From: Pseudomonas hefeiensis
GTDB taxonomy: Bacteria; Pseudomonadota; Gammaproteobacteria; Pseudomonadales; Pseudomonadaceae
Assembly: GCF_030687835.1 (NCBI RefSeq)
Contig: NZ_CP117449.1
Location: forward strand, 4,588,001 to 4,652,000
DNA length: 64,000 bases
Reading direction: 5' to 3'
The notes under the pieces were generated by a model that ran no database searches, was not told the origin of the DNA, and saw nothing but the letters and a program-made list of their open reading frames with translations. Each line of letters begins with the position of its first letter. The first letter of the stretch is position 1. Made by a program: the position numbers and the translations under genes. Positions 46,575-56,689 of this stretch are shown here, piece by piece.

Positions 46575-46946
46575 TTAACCGATGCGTTCGAAGATTTTTT
46601 CGATCTTCTCTTTCAACGCCTGGGCCGTGAAGGGTTTGACCACGTAGCCGTTCACACCGGCCTGGGCCGCTTCGATGATCTGCTCGCGCTTGGCTTCGGC
46701 AGTGACCATCAGCACCGGAAGGTGCTTGAGTTTTTCGTCGGCGCGCACATGGCGCAGCAAGTCGATACCGGTCATGCCGGGCATGTTCCAGTCAGTCACC
46801 AGAAAGTCGATGCTTCCGCTGTTGAGAACCGGAATGGCAGTGGTGCCATCGTCGGCCTCGACAGTGTTGGTGAACCCAAGGTCACGCAACAGGTTTTTTA
46901 TGATCCGCCGCATCGTTGAGAAGTCATCAACGATGAGGATTTTCAT
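46575..46946 (-). CDS. cheY: Chemotaxis response regulator CheY
   Basis: A 123-residue single receiver domain: acid pocket D7/D8, phospho-acceptor D52 ([13 protein letters not shown]), switch Thr in VTAEAKRE and K in VVKPFTAQ. It binds FliM (and probably FliN) to set rotation. ATG 46946 is the family start. GGAGG lies 17 bases upstream, a long spacing, so an in-frame TTG at 46970 cannot be excluded. Confidence 0.95.
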   Translation of the reverse strand: MKILIVDDFSTMRRIIKNLLRDLGFTNTVEADDGTTAIPVLNSGSIDFLVTDWNMPGMTGIDLLRHVRADEKLKHLPVLMVTAEAKREQIIEAAQAGVNGYVVKPFTAQALKEKIEKIFERIG

Positions 46947-47113
46947 GTTCTTGTCCAATTCGACCTCCAAGCAGTCTTAAACGCGCCCAGCACCTGAACG
47001 CGCCATTTCAATCAATCCGGCACAACACTCGACAACGGTCTGGAGCACAACGGATGGAGACTGGCGCAGCGCAAGCCATGCCAATCCCGTTCGCAGTGTC
47101 CCCACACTGCCTG

Positions 47114-47857
47114 TCAGCGCGCTCGCCACTCCCCCAAACGCCCCCGCAAACGGGCCGCGCACTGGCTGTGTAACTGGCTGACCCGCGATTCGCTGACCCC
47201 CAGGACCTCACCGATTTCCTTGAGGTTCAGCTCTTCGTCGTAGTACAGCGCCAAGACCAGTCGCTCACGCTCCGGCAAATTGGCAATCGCATCCGCCAGC
47301 GCGCTCTGGAAACGCTCATCTTCCAGATCACGCGATGGCTCCATGTGAGCACTCGCGCCATCCTCGTGCAGCCCTTCGTGTTCGCCGTCCTGCAACAGGT
47401 CGTCGAAACTGAACAGGCGGCTGCCCAAGGTATCGTTCAAAATCCCGTAATAATCATCGAGACTCAATTGGAGTTCGGCCGCAACCTCGTGATCTTTAGC
47501 GTCACGCCCGGTTTTAGCTTCAATGGCGCGAATTGCGTCACTGACCATGCGGGTATTGCGATGCACCGAACGCGGCGCCCAATCACCCTTGCGGACTTCA
47601 TCGAGCATCGCCCCGCGAATGCGGATACCTGCATAGGTCTCGAAACTGGCGCCCTTGCTCGCGTCGTATTTGTTCGACACTTCGAGCAGGCCGATCATGC
47701 CCGCCTGGATCAGGTCTTCGACCTGGACACTGGCCGGCAAACGCGCCAGCAAGTGATAGGCGATACGCTTGACCAAAGGCGCGTAACGCTCGATCAGTTC
47801 GTATTGGGCGTCCCGTGCCGATTTCTTGTAGAGATGGTTGTAACCGCTGGCTGTCAT
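47114..47857 (-). CDS. fliA: Flagellar sigma factor FliA (sigma-28)
   Basis: A 247-residue sigma-70-family factor: region 2 (YAPLVKRIAYHLLARLPASVQVEDLIQAGMIGLLE), region 3, and region 4 helix-turn-helix (LNLKEIGEVLGVSESRVSQLHSQC). It transcribes late flagellar and chemotaxis genes. ATG 47857 overlaps the fleN stop by 4 bp. The 167-bp gap after it (to cheY) shows no gene. Confidence 0.95.
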   Translation of the reverse strand: MTASGYNHLYKKSARDAQYELIERYAPLVKRIAYHLLARLPASVQVEDLIQAGMIGLLEVSNKYDASKGASFETYAGIRIRGAMLDEVRKGDWAPRSVHRNTRMVSDAIRAIEAKTGRDAKDHEVAAELQLSLDDYYGILNDTLGSRLFSFDDLLQDGEHEGLHEDGASAHMEPSRDLEDERFQSALADAIANLPERERLVLALYYDEELNLKEIGEVLGVSESRVSQLHSQCAARLRGRLGEWRAR

Positions 47858-48684
47858 AACACGGGCCCTGCTGTTTGTTGCACGAGACGCTCGACGAAAA
47901 ACTCCAGATGCCCGCGCGGGTTGGCCGGCAGCGGCCAGGTATCGACCTTCTGGGCGATTGCCTTGAACGCCAGCGCGCATTTGGAACGTGGAAAGGCTTC
48001 ATAAACGGCACGTTGCTTCTGGACAGCCTTGCGTACGCTTTCGTCGTAGGGCACAGCGCCGACGTATTGTAGGGCGACATCCAGGAAGCGATCCGTGACC
48101 TTCGTCAACTTGGCGAACAGGTTGCGTCCTTCCTGGGGGCTCTGGGCCATGTTGGCCAGGACGCGGAAGCGGTTCATGCCGTAGTCGCGATTCAATAGCT
48201 TGATCAGGGCATAGGCGTCGGTGATGGACGTCGGTTCGTCGCAAACCACCAGGAGCACTTCCTGGGCAGCGCGTACGAAACTGACGACCGAATCACCGAT
48301 ACCGGCTGCGGTGTCGATCACCAGCACATCAAGGTTGTCACCGATGTCGCTGAAGGCCTGGATCAGGCCGGCGTGCTGGGCCGGGGTCAGGTGAACCATG
48401 CTCTGGGTACCGGACGCCGCGGGCACGATGCGGATTCCGCCCGGCCCCTGCAGCAGCACGTCGCGCAGTTCGCAGCGGCCCTCTATCACGTCCGCCAGCG
48501 TGCGCTTGGGTGTGAGCCCCAGCAGCACATCGACGTTCGCCAGGCCCAGGTCGGCGTCCAGCAGCATGACCCGTCGGCCAAGCTCTGCCAGAGCCAGGGA
48601 CAAGTTCACTGACACGTTAGTCTTGCCGACGCCACCTTTGCCGCCGGTCACCGCGATCACCTGTACGGGATGCATGCTGCCCAT
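47854..48684 (-). CDS. fleN: Flagellar number regulator FleN (FlhG, MinD-like)
   Basis: A 276-residue MinD-type ATPase: TGGKGGVGKTNVSVN, DADLGLANVDVLLGL, VIDTAAGIGDSVVSF. It antagonises FleQ and limits flagella to the normal polar number. ATG 48684 (ATG 48675 is a second choice). It is downstream of flhF with a 117-bp gap and upstream-coupled to fliA. Confidence 0.94.
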   Translation of the reverse strand: MGSMHPVQVIAVTGGKGGVGKTNVSVNLSLALAELGRRVMLLDADLGLANVDVLLGLTPKRTLADVIEGRCELRDVLLQGPGGIRIVPAASGTQSMVHLTPAQHAGLIQAFSDIGDNLDVLVIDTAAGIGDSVVSFVRAAQEVLLVVCDEPTSITDAYALIKLLNRDYGMNRFRVLANMAQSPQEGRNLFAKLTKVTDRFLDVALQYVGAVPYDESVRKAVQKQRAVYEAFPRSKCALAFKAIAQKVDTWPLPANPRGHLEFFVERLVQQTAGPVL

Positions 48685-48801
48685 GTTCGTTCTTTACCTT
48701 GTCTTACTTAGACGGAGGCCACATTACTGGCTGCGCGCTCGCATGAAGGAACAATGCATGGCAGACCATCGATGTAGGTACAAAAAATATTCATGATTAC
48801 C

Positions 48802-50153
48802 TCAGCCGACCTGCTTGGTCGGGCTGTGGTAGATGTCAGCGAACATATCAGCCATGGCTTCTTCGCTGGGTTCTTCCTGCATTTGCACACTCACGGCACG
48901 ACTGACCAGTTGATGACGGCGCGGCAGATGCAAATCATCCGGGATCCGCGGCCCGTCGGTCAGGTAGGCCACCGGTAAATCATGACCGATGGCCAGGCTC
49001 AACACCTCGCCCAGGCTTGCCGTTTCATCCAGCTTAGTCAGGATGCAGCCGGCCAGCCCGCAGCGTTTGTAGCTGTGGTATGCGGCGGTTAGAACCTGTT
49101 TCTGGCTGGTGGTTGCCAACACGAGATAATTTTTTGACCGGATACCGCGCCCGGCCAGGCTTTCGAGCTGCATGCGCAGGGCCGGATCGCTGGCTTGCAG
49201 GCCGGCGGTATCAATCAGTACGACGCGCTTGCGCAGCAGTGGTTCCAGCGCCTGGGCCAGGGACTTGGCCCGGATCCACATGGGTCACCGACACATTGAG
49301 GATCCGACCCAGGGTCTTGAGTTGTTCCTGGGCACCGATACGGAAGCTGTCCATGCTCACCAGGGCGATGCTCTGAGCGCCGTACTTGAGTACATAACGC
49401 GCTGCGAGCTTGGCCAGGGTGGTGGTCTTGCCCATGCCGGCCGGGCCGACCATGGCAATGACTCCACCTTCTTCGAGGGGCTCGACTTCCGGTGTGGCGA
49501 TCATCCGCGCCAGGTGCGCCAGCAACATGCGCCAGGCCTGGCGAGGTTCTTCGATATCGTTGATCAGCGCCAGCAGGTCGCGGGACAACGGGCCGGACAG
49601 ACCGATGCGTTGCAGGCGACGCCACAGGGTTAGCCTGGGCCGGACGGTTGCCTTGCAACTGGTTCCAGGCCAGGGAGCCGAGCTGAACTTCCATCAGTTC
49701 ACGCAGGCTGTTGAGTTCGAAGCGCATTGAGTCCAAGGCACGCGGGTCGACGCCACCGCCTGACGCTACCTGGGTCGGTGCCGGACGACGCGGCTCGGCC
49801 TTGGCCTGCTCGACCAGCGGCTCGGCAGCGGTCAACGGCAGTCCGGCGGTCAGTGGCTGGCCGGCGAACAATTGACGATTGGTGCCCGCGCTGGCTTCGC
49901 CGTCGCTGCTGCGCAAGCTCAATTCGGCCTGGGCACTGGCGATGCGCGACTGGGTCTTGCGCAGCTCATCCTCAAGTTCCATGTTGGGAACACGTGGGGC
50001 CAGCGCCGACAATTTGTAATCCAGAGCCGCCGTCAGCTCGACACCGCCGGCGATCCGGCGGTTGCCGATGATGGCTGCTTCAGCACCCAGCTCGTCACGA
50101 ACCAGCTTCATGGCCTGACGCATATCGGCGGCGAAAAAACGCTTCACTTGCAT
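48802..50153 (-). pseudogene. flhF: flhF (polar flagellum placement GTPase), two frameshifts
   Basis: Three frames spell one FlhF. N-terminal part (50153 to ~49630): MQVKRFFAADMRQAMKLVRD... QLQGNRPAQAN. Middle part (~49630 to ~49266): LWRRLQRIG...GPAGMGKTTTLAKLA...THVDPGQ with the SRP-GTPase P-loop. C-terminal part (to 48802): SLAQALEP...LIDTAGLQ...TKLDETASLG with G3 and G4. The breaks are extra bases at the GGG run 49627-49629 and the TT at 49265-49266 (plus-strand). Dropping both gives 449 residues, an exact codon count. As read, translation stops before the GTPase P-loop. Loss of FlhF normally disturbs flagellar placement. Confidence 0.92.
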
Positions 50154-50164
50154 AAACCACTACC

Positions 50165-52294
50165 TCAGCCGTTGGGCCCTACTGTCGCAACGATGGTCAC
50201 TTGCTTGTTGTCCGGTATTTCCTGGTACGCCAGCACATGCAGCCCCGGGACCGCGAGGCGCCCGAATCGCGAAAGCATCGCGCGAATCGGACCGGCCACC
50301 AGCAGGATCACCGGTTGGCCTTGCATCTCCTGCCGCTGGGCTGCATCGATCAACGAACGCTGCAGCTTCTCGGCCATGCTTGGCTCCAGCAGAACGCCCT
50401 CTTCCGAGCCTTGTCCTGCCTTCTGCAGACTATTGAGCAATATCTGTTCCAACCTTGGCTCCAGCGTGATCACAGGCAGCTCGGACTCAGTACCTACAAT
50501 GCTTTGGACGATTGCGCGGGATACGCCAACCCGCACCGCAGCGACCAGAGCGGCGGTATCTTGACTCTTAGAAGCGTTGTTGGCGATAGCCTCGGCAATG
50601 CTGCGAATGTCGCGCACCGGCACCTGCTCGGCCAACAGCGCCTGCAACACCTTGAGCAATTGCGACAACGAAACCACGCCGGGCACCAACTCTTCGGCCA
50701 GTTTGGGCGAGCCTTTGGCCAGTACTTGCAGCAATTGCTGGACTTCTTCGTGGCCGATCAGCTCGCTGGAGTGCTTGTACAGAATCTGGTTCAAGTGGGT
50801 GGCGACCACGGTACTGGCATCCACCACGGTATAGCCGAGGGACTGAGCCTGGGCCCGCTGGCTGATTTCGATCCATACCGCTTCCAGGCCAAAAGCCGGA
50901 TCCTTGGCGGTAATGCCGCTGAGCGAACCGTAGACCTGCCCCGGGTTGATCGCCAGCTCACGGTCCGGGTAGATCTCGGCTTCGGCCAGAATCACGCCCA
51001 TCAGCGTCAAGCGATAGGCACTTGGCGCCAGATCGAGGTTGTCACGAATATGTACGGTGGGCATCAGAAAGCCCAGATCCTGGGACAGCTTCTTACGCAC
51101 ACCCTTGATCCGGGCGAGCAATTGCCCCCCCTGATTGCGATCCACCAAGGGGATCAGGCGGTAGCCGACTTCCAGGCCGATCATGTCAATGGGCGTCACG
51201 TCGTCCCAGCCCAACTCCTTGGTTTCCATGGCGCGAGCCGGCGATGGCAGCAGTTCCTGCTGGCGCTTGACCTCCTGCAGGGCCTGAACCTTTTGCACGT
51301 TCTGCTTCTTCCAGAACAGGTAGGCAGCACCCGCCGCCAGGGCGGCCATGCTCAGAAACGAGAAATGGGGCATCCCGGGGACCAGGCCCATCACGGCCAT
51401 CAGTCCGGCTGCAACGGCCAACGCTTTGGGCGAAGCAAACATCTGCCGGCCGATTTGCTTGCCCATGTCTTCGGAGCCGGACGCACGGGTCACCATGATC
51501 GCGGCGGCTGTGGATAACAACAGTGATGGCAATTGCGCCACCAAACCGTCACCAATGGTTAACAGCGCGTAAACCTTGCCGGACTCGCCGAAGCTCATGC
51601 CGTGCTGAAAGATACCGACAGCCATGCCACCGATCAGGTTGATAAAGAGAATCAGCAGACCGGCGATGGCGTCGCCGCGCACGAATTTGCTGGCACCGTC
51701 CATGGAGCCATAGAACTCGGCTTCCTGGGCGACTTCCAGGCGACGGGCCTTGGCCTGGCCCTGGTCGATCAGGCCGGCGTTGAGGTCAGCGTCGATTGCC
51801 ATTTGCTTGCCGGGCATTGCATCGAGGGTGAAACGCGCGCTCACCTCGGAAATCCGCCCGGCGCCCTTGGTCACCACGACAAAGTTGATGATCATCAAAA
51901 TGGCGAAGACGACGATACCTACCACGTAGTTTCCGCCAATCACCACCTCACCGAAGGCCTGGATCACCTTACCGGCAGCGGCGTGGCCTTCATGCCCGTG
52001 GATCATCACTACCCGGGTGGACGCCACGTTCAGCGCCAGACGCATCAGCGTCGCCACCAGCAGAATGGTCGGGAACACCGCAAAATCCAGTGGCCGCAAT
52101 GCATACACACACACCAGCAGTACAACGATGGACAAAGCAATGTTGAACGTGAAGAACACGTCCAGCAGAAACGGTGGCACCGGCAGCATCATCATGGCGA
52201 GCATGACCAGCAACAACAACGGCACGCCCAGATTACCCCGGCTGAGGTCGGCTACGTTGTTGCGCGCGGTGCTGAGTAACTGAGAGCGATCCAC
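50165..52294 (-). CDS. flhA: Flagellar export gate protein FlhA
   Basis: A 709-residue FlhA: about eight N-terminal membrane helices (to ~330), the FHIPEP-family loop (VVTKGAGRISEVSARFTLDAMPGKQMAIDADLNAGLI) and the large cytosolic domain that docks chaperone-substrate complexes. The start is GTG 52294 (VDRSQLLSTARNN), which gives the family N-terminus; the open frame to 52372 is upstream of the promoter spacing. A sigma-54 promoter lies at 52357-52371. Confidence 0.94.
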   Translation of the reverse strand: MDRSQLLSTARNNVADLSRGNLGVPLLLLVMLAMMMLPVPPFLLDVFFTFNIALSIVVLLVCVYALRPLDFAVFPTILLVATLMRLALNVASTRVVMIHGHEGHAAAGKVIQAFGEVVIGGNYVVGIVVFAILMIINFVVVTKGAGRISEVSARFTLDAMPGKQMAIDADLNAGLIDQGQAKARRLEVAQEAEFYGSMDGASKFVRGDAIAGLLILFINLIGGMAVGIFQHGMSFGESGKVYALLTIGDGLVAQLPSLLLSTAAAIMVTRASGSEDMGKQIGRQMFASPKALAVAAGLMAVMGLVPGMPHFSFLSMAALAAGAAYLFWKKQNVQKVQALQEVKRQQELLPSPARAMETKELGWDDVTPIDMIGLEVGYRLIPLVDRNQGGQLLARIKGVRKKLSQDLGFLMPTVHIRDNLDLAPSAYRLTLMGVILAEAEIYPDRELAINPGQVYGSLSGITAKDPAFGLEAVWIEISQRAQAQSLGYTVVDASTVVATHLNQILYKHSSELIGHEEVQQLLQVLAKGSPKLAEELVPGVVSLSQLLKVLQALLAEQVPVRDIRSIAEAIANNASKSQDTAALVAAVRVGVSRAIVQSIVGTESELPVITLEPRLEQILLNSLQKAGQGSEEGVLLEPSMAEKLQRSLIDAAQRQEMQGQPVILLVAGPIRAMLSRFGRLAVPGLHVLAYQEIPDNKQVTIVATVGPNG

Positions 52295-52356
52295 CAATAA
52301 TCCCCGTTCCTGTGAAGCAAACTTTTGACGCCCGAAACGGGCGCAGACGGGGTATT

Positions 52357-52371
52357 GCAAGAAGCCTTCCA
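52357..52371 (-). promoter_or_regulatory. Sigma-54 promoter of flhA
   Basis: Minus strand TGGAAG-GCTTC-TTGC: GG at -24 and GC at -12 with exact spacing, ending TTGCAA. It is about 63 bp before the flhA GTG. Confidence 0.75.
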
Positions 52372-52425
52372 ACTTTTGCCAGAGGCTGAAATAGAGGTGC
52401 TAACCAGGGCGCTGAATGCAATCCA

Positions 52426-53250
52426 GTGGGGGCAGGCTCGCCCCCACAGTTTTTCCGAGTCGTGCGTAGGCGCTGTATTCCCCCCAAAAAACTGTGGGAG
52501 CAAAGCTTGCTCGCGATAGCGGTGGGTCAGCTTGCCGGGATGCTGAATGTGTCGCCGTCATCGCGAGCAGGCTCGCTCCCACAGTTTCCGAGTCGTGTGC
52601 AGGCTTGTATTCACCCAAAAAAACCTGTGGGAGCAAAGCTTGCTCGCGATAGCGGCGGGTCAGCTTGCAGGGATGCTGAATGTGCCGCCGTCATCGCGAG
52701 CAGGCTCGCACACAGTTTCCGAGACGTGCGAGGGGTTGTATTCGCCCAAAAAAACCTGTGGGAGCAAAGCTTGCTCGCGATAGCGGCGGGTCAGCTTGCA
52801 GGGATGCTGAATGTGCCGCTGTCATCGCGAGCAAGCCCGCTCCCACAGTTTCCGAGTCGTGTGCAGGCTTGTATTCACCCAAAAAAACCTGTGGGAGCAA
52901 AGCTTGCTCGCGACTGCGGCGGGTCAGCTTGCAGGGATGCTGAATGTGCCGTCGTCATCGCGACCAGGCTCGCCCCCACAGTTTCCGAGTCGTGTGCAGG
53001 CTTGTATTCACCCAAAAAAACCTGTGGGAGCAAAGCTTGCTCGCGATAGCGGCGGGTCAGCTTGCAGGGATGCTGAATGTGCCGCCGTCATCGCGAGCAG
53101 GCTCGCTCCCACAGTTTCCGAGTCGTGCGCAGGCTTGTATTCGCCCAAGAAAACCTGTGGGAGCAAAGCTTGCTCGCGATTGCGGCGGGTTAGCTTGCAG
53201 GGATGTGAAATGTGCCGCCGTTATTGCGAGCAGGCCGCTTCCACAGGTTC
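52426..53250. repeat. Tandem REPIN array between flhA and flhB (six ~133-bp units)
   Basis: REP heads GTGGGAGCAAAGCTTGCTCG start at 52494, 52627, 52758, 52891, 53024 and 53157, i.e. periods of 133, 131, 133, 133 and 133. Each unit is a head, a ~40-bp spacer (AGCGGCGGGTCAGCTTGCAG...), an inverse head (..CTCGCTCCCAC) and a ~45-bp link (TTTCCGAGTCGTGTGCAGGC..CAAAAAAACCT). A partial unit precedes it at 52426. No gene is seen in the 52295-53281 gap; the open frames there are repeat translations. Confidence 0.95.
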
Positions 53251-53281
53251 TGCATCCAAGCGGAATCAGCACAGGCCCGAG

Positions 53282-54418
53282 TCAGGAGTCGCGCCGCAAA
53301 TCCGGTGGAATCGGCAAGTCCTTTAGGGGCTCGGGACGCTTGCCTTTGCCGGCGCGGTGTTGACGGATCTGATAGACGTAGGCCAGCACTTGGGCTACGG
53401 CCAGGTACAGGCCGCCAGGAATTTCCTGGTCGAGTTCGGTGGAATAGTAAATCGACCGCGCCAAAGCCGGAGATTCGAGCAGCATCACTTCGTTGGCTAC
53501 GGCGATCTCGCGGATTTTCAGCGCCAGGAAATCACTGCCCTTGGCCAGCAACACCGGGGCATTGCCTTTGTCGGGGTCGTACTTGAGTGCCACGGCGTAG
53601 TGGGTCGGGTTGGTGATGACCACATCGGCGTCCGGGATCGCTGCCATCATCCGGCGCTGGGACACTTCACGCTGCAACTGGCGAATCCGTTGCTTGACCT
53701 CCGGCTTGCCCTCCTGGTCCTTGTGCTCGTCGCGGATCTCCTGCTTGGTCATCAGCAGTTTCTGCTTGCTCTGATACAACTGGACCGGCACGTCGATGGC
53801 GGCGATCAGAATCAAGCCGCAAGCCATCCACAATGTACTCCAGCCCACCAGTTGCACGCTGTGGATGATCGCCTGCTCCAATGGTTCATGGGCGATGCGC
53901 AGCAAGTCGTCGATATCGGCCTGCAGTACCGTCAGCGCGACAAACAGGATCAGGAAAAACTTCCCAAGCGCCTTGAGCAACTCCATCAGCGCCGTGCTGG
54001 AGAACATTCGCTTGAGGCCGTTAGCCGGGTTCATCCGACTGAACTTGGGCGCCAGGCTCTTACCAGCAAACAGCCAGCCCCCCAGGGAAATCGGGCCGAT
54101 AATGGCCGCAATCAGCAGAAAAATCAGGACCGGTTGCACGGCCAGGAGCGCGATCTTGCCGGAGTGCAGCAGGTATTGCCCCATGGCGCCGGGACTGAGC
54201 AGCACCTCGCGGGGCAGGGAAAAATTCAGGCGCATGATTTCCAGCAGATCCAGGGCCAGCCCGCCGCCATAAATCAACAGACCGCCCGCCCCGGCCAACA
54301 TCACCGCCAGGGTATTGAGCTCCTTGGAGCGCGCAATCTCGCCCTTGTCGCGGGATTCTTTCTTGCGCTTCTCCGTGGGGTCTTCTGTCTTGTCCTGCCC
54401 ACTCTCGCTTTCGGCCAT
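53282..54418 (-). CDS. flhB: Flagellar export gate protein FlhB
   Basis: A 378-residue FlhB: four membrane helices (~35-210), then a cytosolic domain with the autocleavage site N270-P-T-H273 (VVITNPTHYAVALKYD). Cleavage switches export from hook to filament subunits. The C-terminal tail after ~355 is basic (HRAGKGKRPEPLKDLPIPPD). Starts ATG 54418, 3 bp after fliR. Confidence 0.95.
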   Translation of the reverse strand: MAESESGQDKTEDPTEKRKKESRDKGEIARSKELNTLAVMLAGAGGLLIYGGGLALDLLEIMRLNFSLPREVLLSPGAMGQYLLHSGKIALLAVQPVLIFLLIAAIIGPISLGGWLFAGKSLAPKFSRMNPANGLKRMFSSTALMELLKALGKFFLILFVALTVLQADIDDLLRIAHEPLEQAIIHSVQLVGWSTLWMACGLILIAAIDVPVQLYQSKQKLLMTKQEIRDEHKDQEGKPEVKQRIRQLQREVSQRRMMAAIPDADVVITNPTHYAVALKYDPDKGNAPVLLAKGSDFLALKIREIAVANEVMLLESPALARSIYYSTELDQEIPGGLYLAVAQVLAYVYQIRQHRAGKGKRPEPLKDLPIPPDLRRDS

Positions 54419-54421
54419 GGT

Positions 54422-55204
54422 TCAGCGCGCCTGTGCCATGTCGCGTAACAGCTGCAGGGCCTGGGTCGCCAGCGGCTGATACTGGTTGAGAATATCCCCC
54501 AGGCTGATCCAGAAAATCACCAGGCCCAGCACCAGGGTCAGCGGAAAACCGATGGAGAAAATGTTCAACTGCGGCGCCGCCCGGGTCATGATGCCAAAGG
54601 CAATATTGACCACCAGCAACGCGGTAATCGCGGGCAACACCAACACCATCGCCGCCCCTAGAACCCAGCCGAGCTTGCCGGCGATATCCCAGAAATGATT
54701 GACCAGCATCGCGCTGCCCACCGGCAACGTGGTGAAGCTCTCGGTCAGCACCTCAAACACCACCAGGTGCCCGTTCATGGCCAGAAACAGCAGCGTCACC
54801 AGCATCGTCAAGAACTGACCGATCACAGCGCTGTTCACGCCGTTGGTGGGGTCGACCATGGACGCGAAACCCATGCCCATCTGGATCGAAATGATTTGCC
54901 CGGCCACCACGAACGACTGGAAAAACAGCTGCAGCGAAAAGCCCATCAAGACGCCAATCAGAATCTGCTCTGCTATCAGCATCAACGCACTGAGGTCCAG
55001 GGCGTTGACCGGCGGCATAGGCGGCAGCCCCGGCGCGATGACCACCGTGATCGCCAGGGCGAAATACAGCCGTACGCGGGTCGGCACAAGGGTGGTGCCA
55101 AAGACCGGCATGCTCATCAGCACCGCGGTGACACGAAACAGCGGCAGGATAAATGACGCCACCCAGGTACTGATCTGGGTATCCGTCAGTTCGAGCATCG
55201 ACAT
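54422..55204 (-). CDS. fliR: Flagellar export gate protein FliR
   Basis: A 260-residue protein with six membrane helices (FILPLFRVTAVLMSMPVFG; ALMLIAEQILIGVLMGFSLQLFF; and others). It joins FliP and FliQ in the helical export gate. ATG 55204 is used; ATG 55198 (MLELTDTQIS) is equally possible. Four bases follow the fliQ stop. Confidence 0.93.
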   Translation of the reverse strand: MSMLELTDTQISTWVASFILPLFRVTAVLMSMPVFGTTLVPTRVRLYFALAITVVIAPGLPPMPPVNALDLSALMLIAEQILIGVLMGFSLQLFFQSFVVAGQIISIQMGMGFASMVDPTNGVNSAVIGQFLTMLVTLLFLAMNGHLVVFEVLTESFTTLPVGSAMLVNHFWDIAGKLGWVLGAAMVLVLPAITALLVVNIAFGIMTRAAPQLNIFSIGFPLTLVLGLVIFWISLGDILNQYQPLATQALQLLRDMAQAR

Positions 55205-55208
55205 CAGG

Positions 55209-55478
55209 TCAGCCGATCAACTGCGGAATACTGCCGTAAAGCTGCAGGATGTATTCCATGAAGGTTTGCACCAGCCAGGGCCCGGCGACGATCAATGTCA
55301 CCAGCATCACCAGCAGGCGCGGCAGGAAGCTCAGGGTCTGTTCGTTGATCTGGGTCGCGGCCTGGAACATCGCCACCAGCAAGCCCACCAGCAGGCTGGG
55401 TATCACCAGCACGGCGACCATCATGGTCGTCAGCCAGAGCGCTTCGCGGAACAGGTCTACCGCTACTTCAGGCGTCAT
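55209..55478 (-). CDS. fliQ: Flagellar export gate protein FliQ
   Basis: An 89-residue two-helix protein (MTPEVAVDLFREALWLTTMMVAVLVI...; LVMLVTLIVAGPWLVQTFM), normal length, forming the gate with FliP and FliR. It starts 24 bp after the fliP stop. Confidence 0.95.
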   Translation of the reverse strand: MTPEVAVDLFREALWLTTMMVAVLVIPSLLVGLLVAMFQAATQINEQTLSFLPRLLVMLVTLIVAGPWLVQTFMEYILQLYGSIPQLIG

Positions 55479-55502
55479 ATTCTTGCTACCCGCACAAATG
55501 GC

Positions 55503-56252
55503 CTAAACACCGCCGAAACTGCCCGCCAGGGTGCCGATGATCAGCGCCCAGCCGTCCACGAGCACGAACAGCATGATTTTGAACGGCAGGGAAATGATTA
55601 ATGGCGACAGCATCATCATACCCATGGCCATGAGCACGCTGGCGACCACCAGGTCGATGATCAGGAACGGGATGAAAATCATGAAACCAATCTGGAACGC
55701 GGTTTTCAGCTCGGAGGTCACGAATGCCGGCACCAGGATGGTCAGCGGCGCCTGATCCGGGCTGGCGATGTCAGTGCGCTTGGACAGGCGCATGAACAGT
55801 TCCAGGTCGCTGGTGCGGGTCTGGGCCAGCATGAAATCCTTGATCGGCACTTCAGCCTTGGCCACCGCGTCCTGGGCGCTGAGGGTTTCCGCCAGGTAGG
55901 GCTGCAGCGCATCCTGGTTCACCCGGTCGAAGACCGGTGCCATGATGAACATCGTCAAGAACAGCGCCATGCCGGTAAGAATCTGGTTCGATGGCGTCTG
56001 CTGCAAGCCCAGGGCCTGGCGCAGGATCGAAAAGACGATAATGATCCGGGTGAAACTGGTCATCAACATGACGAACGCCGGGATGAAACTCAGCGCGGTC
56101 ATGATCAGCAGGATCTGCAGGCTGACCGAATATTCCTGAGCCCCTTCGGCGTTGGTGCCCAGGGTGATTGCCGGGATCGACAGCGGATCGGCGGCAAACA
56201 CCAGCGGCGCGGCCAGCATCAGGACCACCGCCAACAGAATGCGCAACGGCAT
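55503..56252 (-). CDS. fliP: Flagellar export gate protein FliP
   Basis: A 249-residue protein with a cleavable signal peptide (to about AADPL) and four membrane helices, including the family segments [22 protein letters not shown] and [18 protein letters not shown]. Its ATG overlaps the fliO stop (TAATG). Confidence 0.95.
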   Translation of the reverse strand: MPLRILLAVVLMLAAPLVFAADPLSIPAITLGTNAEGAQEYSVSLQILLIMTALSFIPAFVMLMTSFTRIIIVFSILRQALGLQQTPSNQILTGMALFLTMFIMAPVFDRVNQDALQPYLAETLSAQDAVAKAEVPIKDFMLAQTRTSDLELFMRLSKRTDIASPDQAPLTILVPAFVTSELKTAFQIGFMIFIPFLIIDLVVASVLMAMGMMMLSPLIISLPFKIMLFVLVDGWALIIGTLAGSFGGV

Positions 56253-56689
56253 TACTTTTTATCCTTCTGATCTTTACCCAACAGTTCCATGAGGCGCTGG
56301 GCAAACTCGGGGGTGGCCTGGTCGGTGGCAGGCACCTGCACCGGCTCCTTGAGAACATGCAACGCCGTAATAGTGCCCGGGCTCAGACCCAGCAGAATCT
56401 GCTCATTGCCGACCTGAACCAGCACCAGCCGGTCTCGCGGGCCAAGCGCACGGGAAGCGACGATGTCGATGACCTGCCCCTTGCCGGCGGGCCCCGACTG
56501 TTGCACGCGGCGCAGCAACCAGGCCAGGAAGAAGATCAACCCCAGCACCAGCAGCAGACCAAGCACCAACTGCGCCAGTTGCCCGGCTATCCCGCTACCC
56601 GCCGCCGGAGCAGCAGCTACGGTGGCTGCCGGTTCGGCCGCCAGCACGCTGAACGGCAGCATCAAGGCTGTTGCGAAAAAACCTTTCAC
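56252..56689 (-). CDS. fliO: Flagellar biosynthesis protein FliO
   Basis: A 145-residue protein with a signal-like N-terminus and a single membrane helix ([22 protein letters not shown]), then a cytosolic SpoA-like region ([25 protein letters not shown]). It helps FliP assemble. The start is GTG 56689 directly abutting the fliN stop (TGAGTG), a coupled arrangement. Confidence 0.92.
   Translation of the reverse strand: MKGFFATALMLPFSVLAAEPAATVAAAPAAGSGIAGQLAQLVLGLLLVLGLIFFLAWLLRRVQQSGPAGKGQVIDIVASRALGPRDRLVLVQVGNEQILLGLSPGTITALHVLKEPVQVPATDQATPEFAQRLMELLGKDQKDKK

Noticed and set aside
46995..47113. Sigma-54 site upstream of cheY (GCAAGCCATGCCA)
   Set aside because: The spacing between the two elements is two bases too short.
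52494..53250. CRISPR-like regular spacing
   Set aside because: Repeats and spacers are both conserved between units, the period is 133 bp and the units are inverted REP pairs; no cas gene is present.
52426..53326. Several overlapping open frames (up to 207 codons) in the flhA-flhB gap
   Set aside because: They are translations of the 133-bp repeat; the same words recur in rotating frames (period not divisible by three) and there is no start context.
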